Below, piece after piece: positions 9,221 to 19,590 of a stretch of DNA of 64,000 bases. Positions within the stretch are counted from its first letter, which is position 1; every line of letters begins with the position of its first letter. Made by a program: the position numbers and the translations under genes. The notes beneath the pieces are model-generated. The model did no database searches and was not told the DNA's origin. It saw only the letters and a program-made list of their open reading frames with translations. The stretch is from Desulfobaculum xiamenense (GTDB lineage: Bacteria > Desulfobacterota > Desulfovibrionia > Desulfovibrionales > Desulfovibrionaceae): contig NZ_JAATJA010000002.1 of the NCBI RefSeq assembly GCF_011927665.1, forward strand, positions 1,091,944 through 1,155,943. The letters are read 5' to 3'.

Positions 9221-11041
9221 ATGTTGCGTAGAATGGTGATCGGCGTGCGCATTTCCATTGCAATGATCGCGATGGTGGTGTTCATCGTCGGGGTTATCCT
9301 TGCCTTCCTGTACAATTCCGCGAAGGTGCAGGAAATCAGCATCAGCGAAGTGCAGGAGATCATGCTCAAGGGGCAGAAGGAGAAGATATCCGTCGGCTCG
9401 TCGTCCATCGCTCGGGCGCTCGGCGATATCCTTCAGGGCGCCCCCCGCGATCAGGCCATCGAGACGATGCGCACGGCGCTCAAGAAGATCCGCTTCGAGG
9501 AAGACGAGTCCGGCTACTATTTCATCTACGAAGGGACGATCAACATTGTCCATCCCATCCAGCCCGCCATGCAGGGCACGGACCGTGGCGACTCCAAGGA
9601 CCCCAATGGCAAGTACTACCTGCGTGAACTGTACAAGGCAGCGCAGCAGGGCGGCGGATTCGTCGAGTACGTGTACGACAAGCCCGGCGCGGGCAAGCAG
9701 CCCAAGATGGCCTACGCCATGCCCATTCCGGGGACCACGTTCTGGATCGGCACCGGCGTGTACATCGACAACATCGAGAAGGAAAAGGCGCGCATCGCCG
9801 GGAATATCGACGAAATCGTCAGCAGCAACACGCGCGTGATCGTCATCGCCATCGTGGTGCTGCTTCTCGGCGTCATCGTGCCCGCCGTGCTGTTCATCAT
9901 CCGCAGTATCGTCATTCCCATCAAGGCCGCCACACAGGCCGCTACGGACATTGCCGCCGGGGAGTACGGCGTGTCCCTTGACGAGTCCGGGCGCGACGAG
10001 GCCGCCATGCTCAGCCGGTCCCTGAATGCGATGGCTGCCACACTTAGCGCCAACATCGAGGAAATCACCCTCAAGACGCAGGAGGCCGAGGAAAAGGCCC
10101 ACGCGGCTGAGGTTGCCATGGAGCAGGCCGAAGAGGCGCGCAAGAGGGCCAATCTGGCGCGCAGCGAGGGTATGCTTCAGGCCGCCATGCGCCTCGAGAC
10201 GGTGGTGGAGCGCATTTCCGCCGCAACCGAGGAGATTTCCAGCCAGTCCGAGGAAATCCGTCAGGGTGCCGATGTGCAGAAGGAACGCATCCAGACCACG
10301 GCCACGGCCATGGAGGAGATGAACGCCACGGTGCTTGAGGTCGCCCAGAACGCGGGCAGCGCCGCCGAGCGCGGAGCCGAGGCCAAGAACAAGGCCCAGC
10401 ACGGCGCAGAGGTGGTGGGGCATTCGGTGAAGGCCATGAATACCACCTACAAGCAGGCCGAACTGCTCAAGGAAAACATGGCGCAGTTGGATGAACAGGC
10501 GCAGGCCATTGGCAACATCATGAGCGTCATCACCGACATCGCGGATCAGACCAACCTGCTGGCGCTGAACGCGGCCATCGAGGCCGCCCGCGCCGGAGAG
10601 GCGGGGCGCGGTTTTGCGGTCGTCGCGGATGAGGTGCGCAAGCTGGCCGAGAAGACCATGGGCGCGACCAAGGAAGTGGGCGATTCCATCGTCGCCATCC
10701 AGCGGGTGGCCGAGGAGAATGTGACGTCCATGGAAAAGGCGCTTCAGGATCTGGAGCAGGCGGTGGATTACTCCAACCAGTCGGGCAAGGTGCTCAACGA
10801 GATCGTGCAGGAGACCGAGTCCTCGGCCGAGCAGATTCAGGGCATCGCCGCCGCCGCGGAGGAGCAGTCTGCAGCTAGCGAAGAGATCAACCGTTCCATC
10901 GAGGAAATCAACATCATCACCACTGAGACGGCGCGCGGCGTGTCCGAGTCCGTCATCGCCCTTCAGGAGCTTGCGGAGCAGGCCGAGGCGCTGAAGACCC
11001 TCGTCCAGCAGCTCAAGGAGGAAGGTCAGGCGGCCGGATAG
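9221..11041 (+). CDS. methyl-accepting chemotaxis protein with single Cache sensor
   Basis: 606 residues. TM1 lies at ~8-28. A periplasmic single Cache (sCache_2) domain at ~30-190 includes [18 protein letters not shown] and '[10 protein letters not shown]'. TM2 is at ~205-225, a HAMP segment follows ([21 protein letters not shown]), then a long coiled coil and the signalling domain. The signalling tip reads [20 protein letters not shown], the hairpin that contacts CheA/CheW. The protein should relay a small-molecule signal to the flagellar motor; the ligand cannot be read from sequence. The ATG is chosen because GGGGGTGG precedes it and the hydrophobic TM1 follows. It ends in a Glu-rich tail with no NWETF-type CheR pentapeptide. 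Confidence 0.93.
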   Translation: MLRRMVIGVRISIAMIAMVVFIVGVILAFLYNSAKVQEISISEVQEIMLKGQKEKISVGSSSIARALGDILQGAPRDQAIETMRTALKKIRFEEDESGYYFIYEGTINIVHPIQPAMQGTDRGDSKDPNGKYYLRELYKAAQQGGGFVEYVYDKPGAGKQPKMAYAMPIPGTTFWIGTGVYIDNIEKEKARIAGNIDEIVSSNTRVIVIAIVVLLLGVIVPAVLFIIRSIVIPIKAATQAATDIAAGEYGVSLDESGRDEAAMLSRSLNAMAATLSANIEEITLKTQEAEEKAHAAEVAMEQAEEARKRANLARSEGMLQAAMRLETVVERISAATEEISSQSEEIRQGADVQKERIQTTATAMEEMNATVLEVAQNAGSAAERGAEAKNKAQHGAEVVGHSVKAMNTTYKQAELLKENMAQLDEQAQAIGNIMSVITDIADQTNLLALNAAIEAARAGEAGRGFAVVADEVRKLAEKTMGATKEVGDSIVAIQRVAEENVTSMEKALQDLEQAVDYSNQSGKVLNEIVQETESSAEQIQGIAAAAEEQSAASEEINRSIEEINIITTETARGVSESVIALQELAEQAEALKTLVQQLKEEGQAAG

Positions 11042-11073
11042 CGACGGCGTCTGTGAAACGCGGCAGTCACCCC

Positions 11074-11107
11074 AAGGCCCCGTTCGTGTGCGGACGGGGC
11101 CTTTGTT
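11074..11107 (+). terminator. intrinsic terminator after the chemoreceptor gene
   Basis: AAGGCCCCGTTCG pairs with CGGACGGGGCCTT (13 bp with one T-G pair) around a TGTG loop, then TTGTT. The opposing TPR gene ends 13 bp downstream, so the hairpin may serve both strands. Confidence 0.75.
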
Positions 11108-11119
11108 CTGCCCGGTGCG

Positions 11120-11854
11120 TTACGACTGGTTTTCGCAGAAATCGAGGAACCGCTGGGCCTCGTCGAAGCCGGGGTTCAATTCCAGCGCATGGCGCAGGTG
11201 CCGGATGCACAGGGTGCGGTCTCCGGCCTGCCCCCGCTGATGGAATGCGCGGGCGATGTTGAAGTGGAGATTCTCGTCGTGCTCGTTCATGGCGAGGGCG
11301 CGGGCGTAGTAGGCCACGGCCTCGTCCGCGAGGCCCTGCTTGCGCAGGCTCATGCCGAAGGTGTTGAAGAGGTGGCGTTGCTCCTCGCGGAACGTGTCGT
11401 CGTTGTTCATGAGGATGCGCAGCACCTTGGTGAGTTTTTGCGTCTTGCCCTGCTCGCAGTAGATGGTGCCGAGGCCGAGATTGGCCTCGACGTTCTCCTC
11501 GTCGATCATGGCCGCCTTCATGAATTCGCGTTCGGCAGGGCCGAGGAGGCGCTCGTCGAGGTAGCGTGCGCCAAGTTCCAGCTTTTTTTGCAGGGAGCGC
11601 AGGAGCGGCAGGGTGCGCTGTTCGTAGAACCCTGGCTCCGGGGTGAACTGGCGGATGAAGTCGCCCTTGGAGAGGTGGGTGCGCAGTCCGGCGGGGATGT
11701 TGTTGGAGTTGAGCGGCTGGACCTCGTAGACATTGTCGTCGATGCGCCGCACGTACCAGTAGGTCGCGGACGCCTTGTCCGACGTCGTGCCTCCGGTTCC
11801 CGTTTTCGCGGGGGGGCGCTTCGAGAAGACGCCGAGCGTCTGTGGATAGGGCAT
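11120..11854 (-). CDS. tetratricopeptide repeat protein
   Basis: 244 residues, no signal peptide or membrane segment. The N-terminal ~85 residues hold a lineage-specific part (YWYVRRIDDNVYEVQPLNS, then a 'FTPEPGFYEQRTLP' segment). Residues ~95-240 form about three to four TPR-like helix pairs, for example 'ANLGLGTIYCEQGKTQKLTKV', 'FNTFGMSLRKQGLADEAVAY' and 'LHFNIARAFHQRGQ'. TPR proteins mediate protein contacts, and no partner can be named from context. The start is placed at the ATG preceded by AAGGAAG; an in-frame ATG 54 bp upstream lacks such a site. Similar genes occur in sulfate reducers, but I do not recognise a named family. Confidence 0.8.
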   Translation of the reverse strand: MPYPQTLGVFSKRPPAKTGTGGTTSDKASATYWYVRRIDDNVYEVQPLNSNNIPAGLRTHLSKGDFIRQFTPEPGFYEQRTLPLLRSLQKKLELGARYLDERLLGPAEREFMKAAMIDEENVEANLGLGTIYCEQGKTQKLTKVLRILMNNDDTFREEQRHLFNTFGMSLRKQGLADEAVAYYARALAMNEHDENLHFNIARAFHQRGQAGDRTLCIRHLRHALELNPGFDEAQRFLDFCENQS

Positions 11855-11960
11855 GCGAATCTTCCTTCGGCGGGCTTTTGGGGTCCCGTCATGATAGCAT
11901 AGTCGCAAGGCGGCAATCCGTCGATGGCGAACGTCATTTTCGCGTTTGAGGCGCAGGTAA

Positions 11961-11992
11961 AGAAAAAGCCTCCATCTTGCGATGGAGGCTTT
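11961..11992 (-). terminator. terminator of tRNA-Asn copy 1
   Basis: On the minus strand, AAAGCCTCCATC pairs with GATGGAGGCTTT around GCAA, followed by a T-rich run. It begins 6 bp after the tRNA 3' end. Confidence 0.9.
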
Positions 11993-11998
11993 GAAGTC

Positions 11999-12074
11999 TG
12001 GCTCCCCGGCACGGACTTGAACCGCGAACCTAGTGGTTAACAGCCACCCGCTCTGCCTATTGAGCTACCGGGGA
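11999..12074 (-). tRNA. tRNA-Asn (anticodon GTT), copy 1
   Basis: 76 nt with encoded CCA. Acceptor arms are TCCCCGG/CCGGGGA; the anticodon loop is CTGTTAA and the T-loop GTTCAAGTC. Identical in sequence to the second copy 483 bp upstream on the same strand. It has its own promoter and terminator. Confidence 0.97.
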
Positions 12075-12111
12075 ATGTTGCGCACGTGCGTTGCCGCCGT
12101 TGCGAAGAGCG

Positions 12112-12140
12112 TGTTTAGGCGTATTCACCATCGACGTCAA
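12112..12140 (-). promoter_or_regulatory. promoter of tRNA-Asn copy 1
   Basis: On the minus strand, TTGACG, 17 bp, TAAACA, ending 38 bp before the tRNA 5' end. An A/T-rich stretch (12145-12167) lies just upstream of the -35 and could act as an UP element. Confidence 0.7.
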
Positions 12141-12442
12141 GCGCAAAAAATGAAAAAGTTGAAAAAGTCCGTGGGGCGGGCACGTGAAGCGATGGGGCGG
12201 CGGGGCGGTTAGGTCCCACGCGGAAGGTGGCGGTCGCCATCGGAGAAACAAATGTGCGGCAGTGGGGAAAAGGCGGCGGTCTGCGGAGTTGCTCGGCTGT
12301 ATCCGTGGTCGCGGGTCGGTGGGCATGTTTGTCGTTTTGCACAGGGGCAAAACGTGTTAAGCGTCCATGAGCGGGATGGATGGAAACGGCGGGGCCGCCG
12401 AGCGTGGCGGAAGTTGGCATGGGGGCGGCTTCGGCAGGGTAC
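12141..12442. other. spacer between the two tRNA-Asn genes, no gene seen
   Basis: The ~400-bp interval between the tRNA copies holds the promoter of copy 1 and the terminator of copy 2. The remainder is GC-rich, and its open frames overlap the control elements and show no recognisable protein. I see no integrase, repeat or att-like duplication beyond the tRNA sequence itself. Confidence 0.5.
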
Positions 12443-12474
12443 GAAAAAAGGTCCATGCCGAAACATGGACCTTT
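12443..12474 (-). terminator. terminator of tRNA-Asn copy 2
   Basis: On the minus strand, AAAGGTCCATG pairs with CATGGACCTTT around TTTCGG, then TTTTCG. It starts 7 bp after the tRNA end. Confidence 0.88.
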
Positions 12475-12481
12475 GAAATTC

Positions 12482-12557
12482 TGGCTCCCCGGCACGGACT
12501 TGAACCGCGAACCTAGTGGTTAACAGCCACCCGCTCTGCCTATTGAGCTACCGGGGA
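12482..12557 (-). tRNA. tRNA-Asn (anticodon GTT), copy 2
   Basis: 76 nt with encoded CCA, base-for-base identical to copy 1 over the whole gene. Promoter upstream and terminator downstream are separate from those of copy 1. Confidence 0.97.
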
Positions 12558-12591
12558 ATGCTTGGGACGATCACGCCGTCCGCGAGTTGGG

Positions 12592-12620
12592 TTATTAGGT
12601 TTTTCGCCGCGAACCGTCAA
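12592..12620 (-). promoter_or_regulatory. promoter of tRNA-Asn copy 2
   Basis: On the minus strand, TTGACG, 17 bp, TAATAA, ending 34 bp before the tRNA 5' end. Same architecture as the promoter of copy 1. Confidence 0.7.
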
Positions 12621-12685
12621 GGGGAAAACGTTGGGGCATGTAAAAAAAGTTCGTGGCGGTGGGGGCGGCGCGCCGAGAGCCGTTC

Positions 12686-12714
12686 TTGACGCCGGACGTC
12701 AATCCGAATAAACC
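12686..12714 (+). promoter_or_regulatory. promoter of lysS and the envelope operon
   Basis: TTGACG (12686-12691), 17-bp spacer, TAAACC (12709-12714), about 40 bp before the lysS start. It matches the -35 and spacing of the two neighbouring tRNA-Asn promoters. Confidence 0.7.
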
Positions 12715-12759
12715 TCTCGGGTTCTTTCACGATGAATGTCACGGTTTGGAGAGAGTACC

Positions 12760-14354
<1,595 letters not shown>

Positions 14355-14358
<4 letters not shown>

Positions 14359-15593
14359 GCTTCGAATCGTTCATCGCCCTCAGGTATCTGATCGCACGCC
14401 GCGGTCAGGCGTTCATCTCGGTCATCTCGGTCATCTCGATTCTCGGCGTGGCCCTCGGCGTGGCTGCACTGATCGTGGTTCTGGGGGTGATGAACGGTAT
14501 GAGCACCGACATGCGGGACAAGATTCTCGGCGTCAACGCGCACCTCGTGGTGTCCAGCGTTGACGGGAGAATCCCCGACCGTGCCGAGACCAGCCGCAGG
14601 GCGGCAAGCGTGAAGGGCGTCACCGGCGTGACGCCCTTCGTGTACTACGAGGTCATGCTCAGCACGCGTCAGGGCGTGAAGGGCGTGGTTCTGCGCGGCA
14701 TCGATCCCGCGTCCGCCGGAACCGTGCTCAGTCTGGCTCGCGACATGAATCAGGGGGCGCTGGAGGATCTGGTCTCCGGCTACGGTCCCGACGGCCCTCC
14801 TGGCATCATCATCGGCGACGAGCTTGCCAAGCGGCTCGGCCTTGCGCGCGGCAGCCTCGTGAATCTGCTGTCTCCGGCCGGAAAGAGGACGTCCGCGGGC
14901 TATGTGCCCACGGTGCGCATCTTCCGCGTCGTCGGCGTGTTCAAGACTGGCATGTACGAGTACGACTCGTCCCTCGCCTACGTCACCATCCCCGCCGCGC
15001 AGGAACTCTTGAGCCTTGGCGACGACGTGGTCAACGGCCTTGAGCTTCGCGTGGACGACGTGGACCGCGCCACGCAGATCGGACGCGAGGTTTCGCAGGC
15101 TGTGGGCGGCTATCCGTTCTACGTGCGTTCGTGGCAGGAGATGAATGCCAACCTTTTCGCTGCGCTCAAGCTGGAGAAGGTGGGCATGTTCGTGATTCTG
15201 GTCATGATCGTGCTGGTCGGCTCGTTTTCCATCGTCACCACGCTGGTCATGCTGGTCATGGAGAAGACGCGCGACATCGCCATCCTCATGTCCATGGGTG
15301 CCACGCGCGAGAGCGTCCGCCGCATCTTCATGCTGCAGGGGATGATTATCGGCGTCGCGGGGACGGCGCTCGGCTACGCGCTGGGCCTGACCCTGTGCTG
15401 GCTGCTGCAGAAGTACCAGTTCATCGAGTTGCCCAAGGGCATCTACTCCATGGACCACCTGCCGGTACTCCTCGAATGGCTGGACATGGTGATTATCGGC
15501 ATTTCGGCCCTCGGCCTGTGCTTCATCGCCACCATCTATCCCGCGCGGCAGGCCTCGCGGCTGATGCCTGCCGAGGCCTTGCGCCATGAATAA
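14355..15593 (+). CDS. lipoprotein-releasing ABC transporter permease (LolC/LolE family)
   Basis: 412 residues with the LolC/E topology: TM1 at ~22-45 in FISVISVISILGVALGVAAL, a large periplasmic domain (~50-265), and three TM helices near the C-terminus (from 'LVMIVLVGSFSIVTTLV' onward). The MacB/FtsX-like C-terminal end reads PARQASRLMPAEALRHE. With LolD it extracts outer-membrane lipoproteins from the inner membrane and hands them to LolA. Only one permease gene is present, so the transporter may use a permease homodimer (LolF-like), as in bacteria with a single gene; a second copy elsewhere cannot be excluded. It overlaps lysS by 4 bp and lolD by 8 bp. Confidence 0.94.
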
Positions 15594-16275
15594 TTTCCCG
15601 TTGTATGAATTGCGGGCTGTTGGTAAGGAGTTTGCCGGACCCGGCGAACAGGTTGTTGTTCTGCGCAATATCGACATGCGCGTGGAGGAGGGCGAAACTC
15701 TCGCCATCATCGGGGCGTCCGGCTCCGGCAAGTCCACGCTGCTGCATATTCTCGGGACGCTCGAAACACCCTCGTCGGGGGAGGTCCATTTCCGGGGGAA
15801 GGATCTCGTGCGACTGAATGGCCGCGAAAGGGCCGGCTTCCGCAATAGGGAAATCGGCTTCGTCTTTCAGTTCCACCATCTGCTCCCGGAATTTTCGGCA
15901 CTCGAAAACGTGGCCATGCCCGGAATCATCTCCGGCATGTCCCGCGCCGAGGCCTTTGCTCGCGCCGAGGAGGCGCTGGCGCTCACGGGGTTGTCGGGAC
16001 GCTCTTCCCACCGCGTGACGACGCTTTCCGGCGGAGAGCGTCAGCGGGCGGCCATCGCCCGGGCTATCCTCCTGCGGCCCAAGGTGCTTCTGGCCGATGA
16101 ACCCACCGGCAGTCTGGACGAAAGAAATGGCGAGAAGATAGGAAGCCTGCTCTTCGATCTCAACCACGAACTTGGAATGACGCTTGTCGTCGTTACGCAC
16201 AACCACGATCTGGCCCTGAAAATGAACAGACGCTTGGAACTGCGCTCCGGAGAACTCTATGAACAAGTTGATTGA
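15586..16275 (+). CDS. lolD: lipoprotein-releasing ABC transporter ATP-binding protein
   Basis: 229 residues, a cytoplasmic ATPase energising the LolC/E-type permease encoded just upstream. Walker A is GASGSGKST, the signature LSGGERQRAAIARA, and Walker B 'VLLADEPTGSLDE', followed by the H-loop histidine in VVVTHNHDLALKM. The LolD-typical HLLPEFSALENVAMP lies in the helical domain. It starts 8 bp inside the permease gene, and its own end overlaps the bamA start by 17 bp, so the three genes are translationally linked. Confidence 0.96.
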   Translation: MNNFPLYELRAVGKEFAGPGEQVVVLRNIDMRVEEGETLAIIGASGSGKSTLLHILGTLETPSSGEVHFRGKDLVRLNGRERAGFRNREIGFVFQFHHLLPEFSALENVAMPGIISGMSRAEAFARAEEALALTGLSGRSSHRVTTLSGGERQRAAIARAILLRPKVLLADEPTGSLDERNGEKIGSLLFDLNHELGMTLVVVTHNHDLALKMNRRLELRSGELYEQVD

Positions 16276-18946
16276 GCGGATGCGGCTCTTGTGCGCCTGC
16301 CTTGCGGCGTGCGCAATTCTCGCGGGTATCCGACCCGCCGCCGAGGCTGCGGAAGCCGTGCGGCTCAAGGTCGTTGTGCTGCCCTTTGAGGTTCGCGCCG
16401 ACCAGCAGCTCGACTACCTGAAGCAAAGCCTGCCCCAACTCCTCAATGACCGGCTCAAGGAGCTGGGCTTCGACGTGGTGGGGCATGACGATATGTTCAA
16501 GCTGCTTGAACAGAACGACATCGAATATCTCGACCTCGCGTCCGCGAAGGACATTGCGCTGCTCGCCGGGGCGAACTACGCCCTGTACGGCAGCTTCAAT
16601 CAGCTTGGGGAAACCCTCAGCCTGGATGTCCGTCTCGTGGAGGCCTTCGGTCTCAAGCCCCCCAAGCCGCTGTTCGTGGTCAAGGAAGGGCTGATCAACG
16701 TCATCCCCGCCATTCAGGAGCTCGCGGACAAGGTTCGCATGGAGCTTCTGCGCAAGCAGAGCATCGCCGTCATCGACGTCGAGGGCACCAAGGTTCTCGA
16801 AAAGGACGTCGTGCTCATGCGCCTGCGCACTCGGCAGGGCGACATCTACGATCCCAAGGCCCTCAACGAGGAAATCAAGCGCGTGTACGAGCTTGGCTAC
16901 TTCGAGGACGTGCAGGCCCGCATGGACGACCTGCCGGACGGCATCAAGCTGACCTTCGTGGTCAGCGAGCGTCCGCGCATTCAGGCCGTGAGCATCCTCG
17001 GCAACGAGGAACTTGACGCCGACGACGTGCTGGAACTCATGTCCACCAAGACCGGCGCGGTCCTCAACCCCAAGGTGCTCGCCGACGATCTGACCAAGAT
17101 TCGCGAGGAGTACCGCAAGAAGGGCTACTACAAGGCCGAGGTCACCTACGAGCTTGAGGAGTCCGACGCCAAGCAGGCCCGCCTGAACATTCGCATCAAG
17201 GAAGGCAACAAGCTCTACATCCGTGGCATCGCCATCGAGGGTGCCGAGCAGATGGACGAGGATGATCTGAAGGGCGAGCTGGCTCTCGACGAGCGCGGCA
17301 TCTTCTCGTGGATCACCGGTTCCGGCGTGCTCAAGGAAGACCTCCTCACCCGCGATAGCGCCGCCATTGAGGCCTACTACGGCAACCACGGCTTCATCGA
17401 CGTAAAGGTCGGCCAGCCTGAGGTTCGCTACGAGGACGACGGCATCTACATTACCTTCAAGGTCGAGGAAGGCACCCGCTACAAGGTCGGCAACATCGCC
17501 TTCAAGGGCGACATTCTCGAAAGCGAGCAGAAGCTCGCCGAGGTCACCCGCATCGACGATCTCGCCGCCGAGGACGACTACTTCAACCGTTCCGTGCTGC
17601 ATAGCGACTCGCAGCGGCTGACGGAGTACTACTCCAACTACGGCTACGCCTACGCCGAGGCCGACTACCACCTGTCGCCCAACCGCGAGGCCGCGACTGT
17701 CGACATCGAGTTCGAGCTGCGCAAGCGTGATAAGATTTACATCCGTCAGGTCATCATCGAGGGCAACTCCAAGACCCGCGACAACGTCATCCGCCGCGAG
17801 ATGCGACTCTCCGACGGCGACCTCTACAGCGGTTCCATGCTGCGTCGTTCCGGCCAGCGCCTCGGCTACCTCGATTACTTCGATAGCGCCGACATCGAGC
17901 CGGTTCCCACCGGCGAGCCTGGCCTTATGGACCTCAAGGTCAAGGTGAAGGAGAAGAACACGGGTCGCCTGTCCGCTGGCGTGGGCTACTCCAGCGCCGA
18001 CGGCGGCTTCCTCGCCGGTTCCATCGAGGAGCGAAACCTCTTCGGAAAGGGCTACTACACCGGCTTCACCGGTACCATTGGCGGGTCCGACTCCAACTAC
18101 AACATCAGTTTCACCAACCCGCAGGTCAACGACTCCCCGCTGTCCATGGGCGGCGACCTCTACCTGACCAAGGTTGACTGGGACGACTACGACCGCGATA
18201 CCGTGGGCGGCCGTGTGCGCATGGGCTACCCCCTTGGCGAGTACACCAACTTCATCTGGAACTACCGCCTCGAAAACTACGAGGTGTCCGAGGTGCAGGA
18301 TGACGCTGCGTGGGAAATTCGCGAGGTCGAGGGCAACCACTGGCTGAGCTCCATGACCTTCGGCATCAAGCGCCGGACCACGGACCAGCGTCTCGATCCC
18401 ACCTCCGGTTCCGTCTCCAGCCTTTCGCTGGAATACGCGGGTGGTGCGCTGCTGGGCGACGACGAGTTCATCAAGCTCATCGCCGAGCACAGCCAGTACT
18501 TCCCGCTGTGGCTCGACACCACCTTCCACGTGCACGGACGCTTCGGCTACGCCTTCGAGAACGGCAGCGACGAGATTCCGGTCTTCGAGCGCTTCTACCT
18601 CGGCGGTATCAACTCCGTGCGTGGCTATAGTTCCCGCCGGATTTCGCCTATCGACCCCGCGACTGGGGACCGTATCGGCGGCGACAAGATGGCCTTCGTC
18701 AATCTGGAGTACCTCTTCCCGCTGCTGGAGGACCTTGGCGTGAAGGGCGTGGTGTTCTTCGACGCGGGCAACGTGTGGGATGACGACGAATCCATGGATT
18801 TGGACTGGAAGAAGAGCGTCGGCGGCGGTATCCGCTGGTACTCGGCCTTCGGTCCGCTGCGCCTTGAATACGGCTACGCCCTCGACGAAGTCCACGATCA
18901 GGGCGGCAAGGGCAAGCTCGAATTCTCCATGGGCCAGTTCTTCTAG
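16259..18946 (+). CDS. bamA: outer membrane assembly factor BamA with extra N-terminal TolB-like domain
   Basis: 895 residues, longer than E. coli BamA (810). A signal peptide covers ~1-31 (RPAAEA|AEA). Residues ~34-165 form an extra domain ('VRLKVVVLPFEVRADQQLDY', 'LNDRLKELGFDVV', 'GANYALYGSFNQLG') resembling the TolB N-terminal/FlgO-like fold. Five POTRA domains follow (~166-590), then the 16-strand barrel. The barrel contains the loop-6 motif VRGYSS and ends in the beta-signal FSMGQFF. BamA folds and inserts outer-membrane beta-barrel proteins. The neighbours fit: Lol genes upstream and the Skp chaperone and Lpx genes downstream. What the extra domain binds is unknown; it could replace a BAM lipoprotein contact. 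Confidence 0.94.
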   Translation: MNKLIERMRLLCACLAACAILAGIRPAAEAAEAVRLKVVVLPFEVRADQQLDYLKQSLPQLLNDRLKELGFDVVGHDDMFKLLEQNDIEYLDLASAKDIALLAGANYALYGSFNQLGETLSLDVRLVEAFGLKPPKPLFVVKEGLINVIPAIQELADKVRMELLRKQSIAVIDVEGTKVLEKDVVLMRLRTRQGDIYDPKALNEEIKRVYELGYFEDVQARMDDLPDGIKLTFVVSERPRIQAVSILGNEELDADDVLELMSTKTGAVLNPKVLADDLTKIREEYRKKGYYKAEVTYELEESDAKQARLNIRIKEGNKLYIRGIAIEGAEQMDEDDLKGELALDERGIFSWITGSGVLKEDLLTRDSAAIEAYYGNHGFIDVKVGQPEVRYEDDGIYITFKVEEGTRYKVGNIAFKGDILESEQKLAEVTRIDDLAAEDDYFNRSVLHSDSQRLTEYYSNYGYAYAEADYHLSPNREAATVDIEFELRKRDKIYIRQVIIEGNSKTRDNVIRREMRLSDGDLYSGSMLRRSGQRLGYLDYFDSADIEPVPTGEPGLMDLKVKVKEKNTGRLSAGVGYSSADGGFLAGSIEERNLFGKGYYTGFTGTIGGSDSNYNISFTNPQVNDSPLSMGGDLYLTKVDWDDYDRDTVGGRVRMGYPLGEYTNFIWNYRLENYEVSEVQDDAAWEIREVEGNHWLSSMTFGIKRRTTDQRLDPTSGSVSSLSLEYAGGALLGDDEFIKLIAEHSQYFPLWLDTTFHVHGRFGYAFENGSDEIPVFERFYLGGINSVRGYSSRRISPIDPATGDRIGGDKMAFVNLEYLFPLLEDLGVKGVVFFDAGNVWDDDESMDLDWKKSVGGGIRWYSAFGPLRLEYGYALDEVHDQGGKGKLEFSMGQFF

Positions 18947-18962
18947 AATAATTGGGCAAACC

Positions 18963-19010
18963 CGCGCCCCGTGGTCGCTGTGTCGCGTGACATGCCGACG
19001 GCGGGGCGCG
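18963..19010 (+). other. long-range stem-loop between bamA and skp
   Basis: CGCGCCCCG (18963-18971) is complementary to CGGGGCGCG (19002-19010), giving a 9-bp stem with a 30-nt loop and no U-run. It may protect the bamA mRNA end or attenuate read-through into skp. Confidence 0.4.
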
Positions 19011-19059
19011 ATTTCGGTTTACGGAATTGAAAACACCTCTCTTGTATAAGGAGTGAATC

Positions 19060-19575
19060 ATGCGGAAAATTCTTCTCGCAATCGTTGCAGTCGTTCTTCT
19101 TGCTCCCGCCGCCTGGGCACAGGGCCCCATCGGTGTGGTGGACATGGCCAAGATCATCAAGACCTGCGAGCCCGGACAGAAGGCTCTGAAGGAACTTCAG
19201 GGCAGCTTCTCCGGCGTCAAGGACGACCTCGACAAGCAGAAGGCCAGCATCGAGCAGATGCGCCAGGAGATGCAGAAGCAGAGCCTTGTGCTGTCCCAGG
19301 AAGCCAAGATGGACAAGGAGATGGAGTTCAAGCGCAAGGTGCGTGACTTCCAGGATGCACTGCGCAACTACCAGCGCAAGGTTAAGGCTGAAGAAGAGCG
19401 CCTGTCCGAGCCGGTCATCAAGACCATCTTCGAAGTCATGAAGGATTTCGGCAAGAAGAATGGCTATGCCATGATTCTCGACGGCCGCGGTGCCGGTCTG
19501 CTCTACGTGGACGACAAGGCCGACGTGACCAATCAGATCATCGTGGAAGTCAACAAGGCCTCCCGCAAGAAGTAG
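19060..19575 (+). CDS. skp: periplasmic chaperone Skp/OmpH family
   Basis: 171 residues. A Sec signal peptide (MRKILLAIVAVVLLAPAAWA|Q) is followed by 'GVVDMAKIIKTCEPGQKALKEL' and a long charged coiled coil (~40-120) that forms the tentacles in this family. It ends in a beta-rich body ('KNGYAMILDGRGAGLLYVDD'). Skp trimers hold unfolded outer-membrane proteins in the periplasm and deliver them to BamA, encoded immediately upstream. AAGGAG precedes the ATG. The gene sits between bamA and lpxD, the order found in E. coli (bamA-skp-lpxD-fabZ-lpxA). Confidence 0.94.
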   Translation: MRKILLAIVAVVLLAPAAWAQGPIGVVDMAKIIKTCEPGQKALKELQGSFSGVKDDLDKQKASIEQMRQEMQKQSLVLSQEAKMDKEMEFKRKVRDFQDALRNYQRKVKAEEERLSEPVIKTIFEVMKDFGKKNGYAMILDGRGAGLLYVDDKADVTNQIIVEVNKASRKK

Positions 19576-19590
19576 CATCGGGGAATCTCC

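Noticed and set aside
12115..12495. Small open frames between the tRNA-Asn genes
   Set aside because: They overlap the tRNA promoter, terminator or tRNA itself and encode no recognisable protein.
11999..12557. Tandem tRNA-Asn copies as att sites flanking a small island
   Set aside because: The spacer is only ~400 bp, has no integrase or other gene, and each copy has an intact promoter and terminator.
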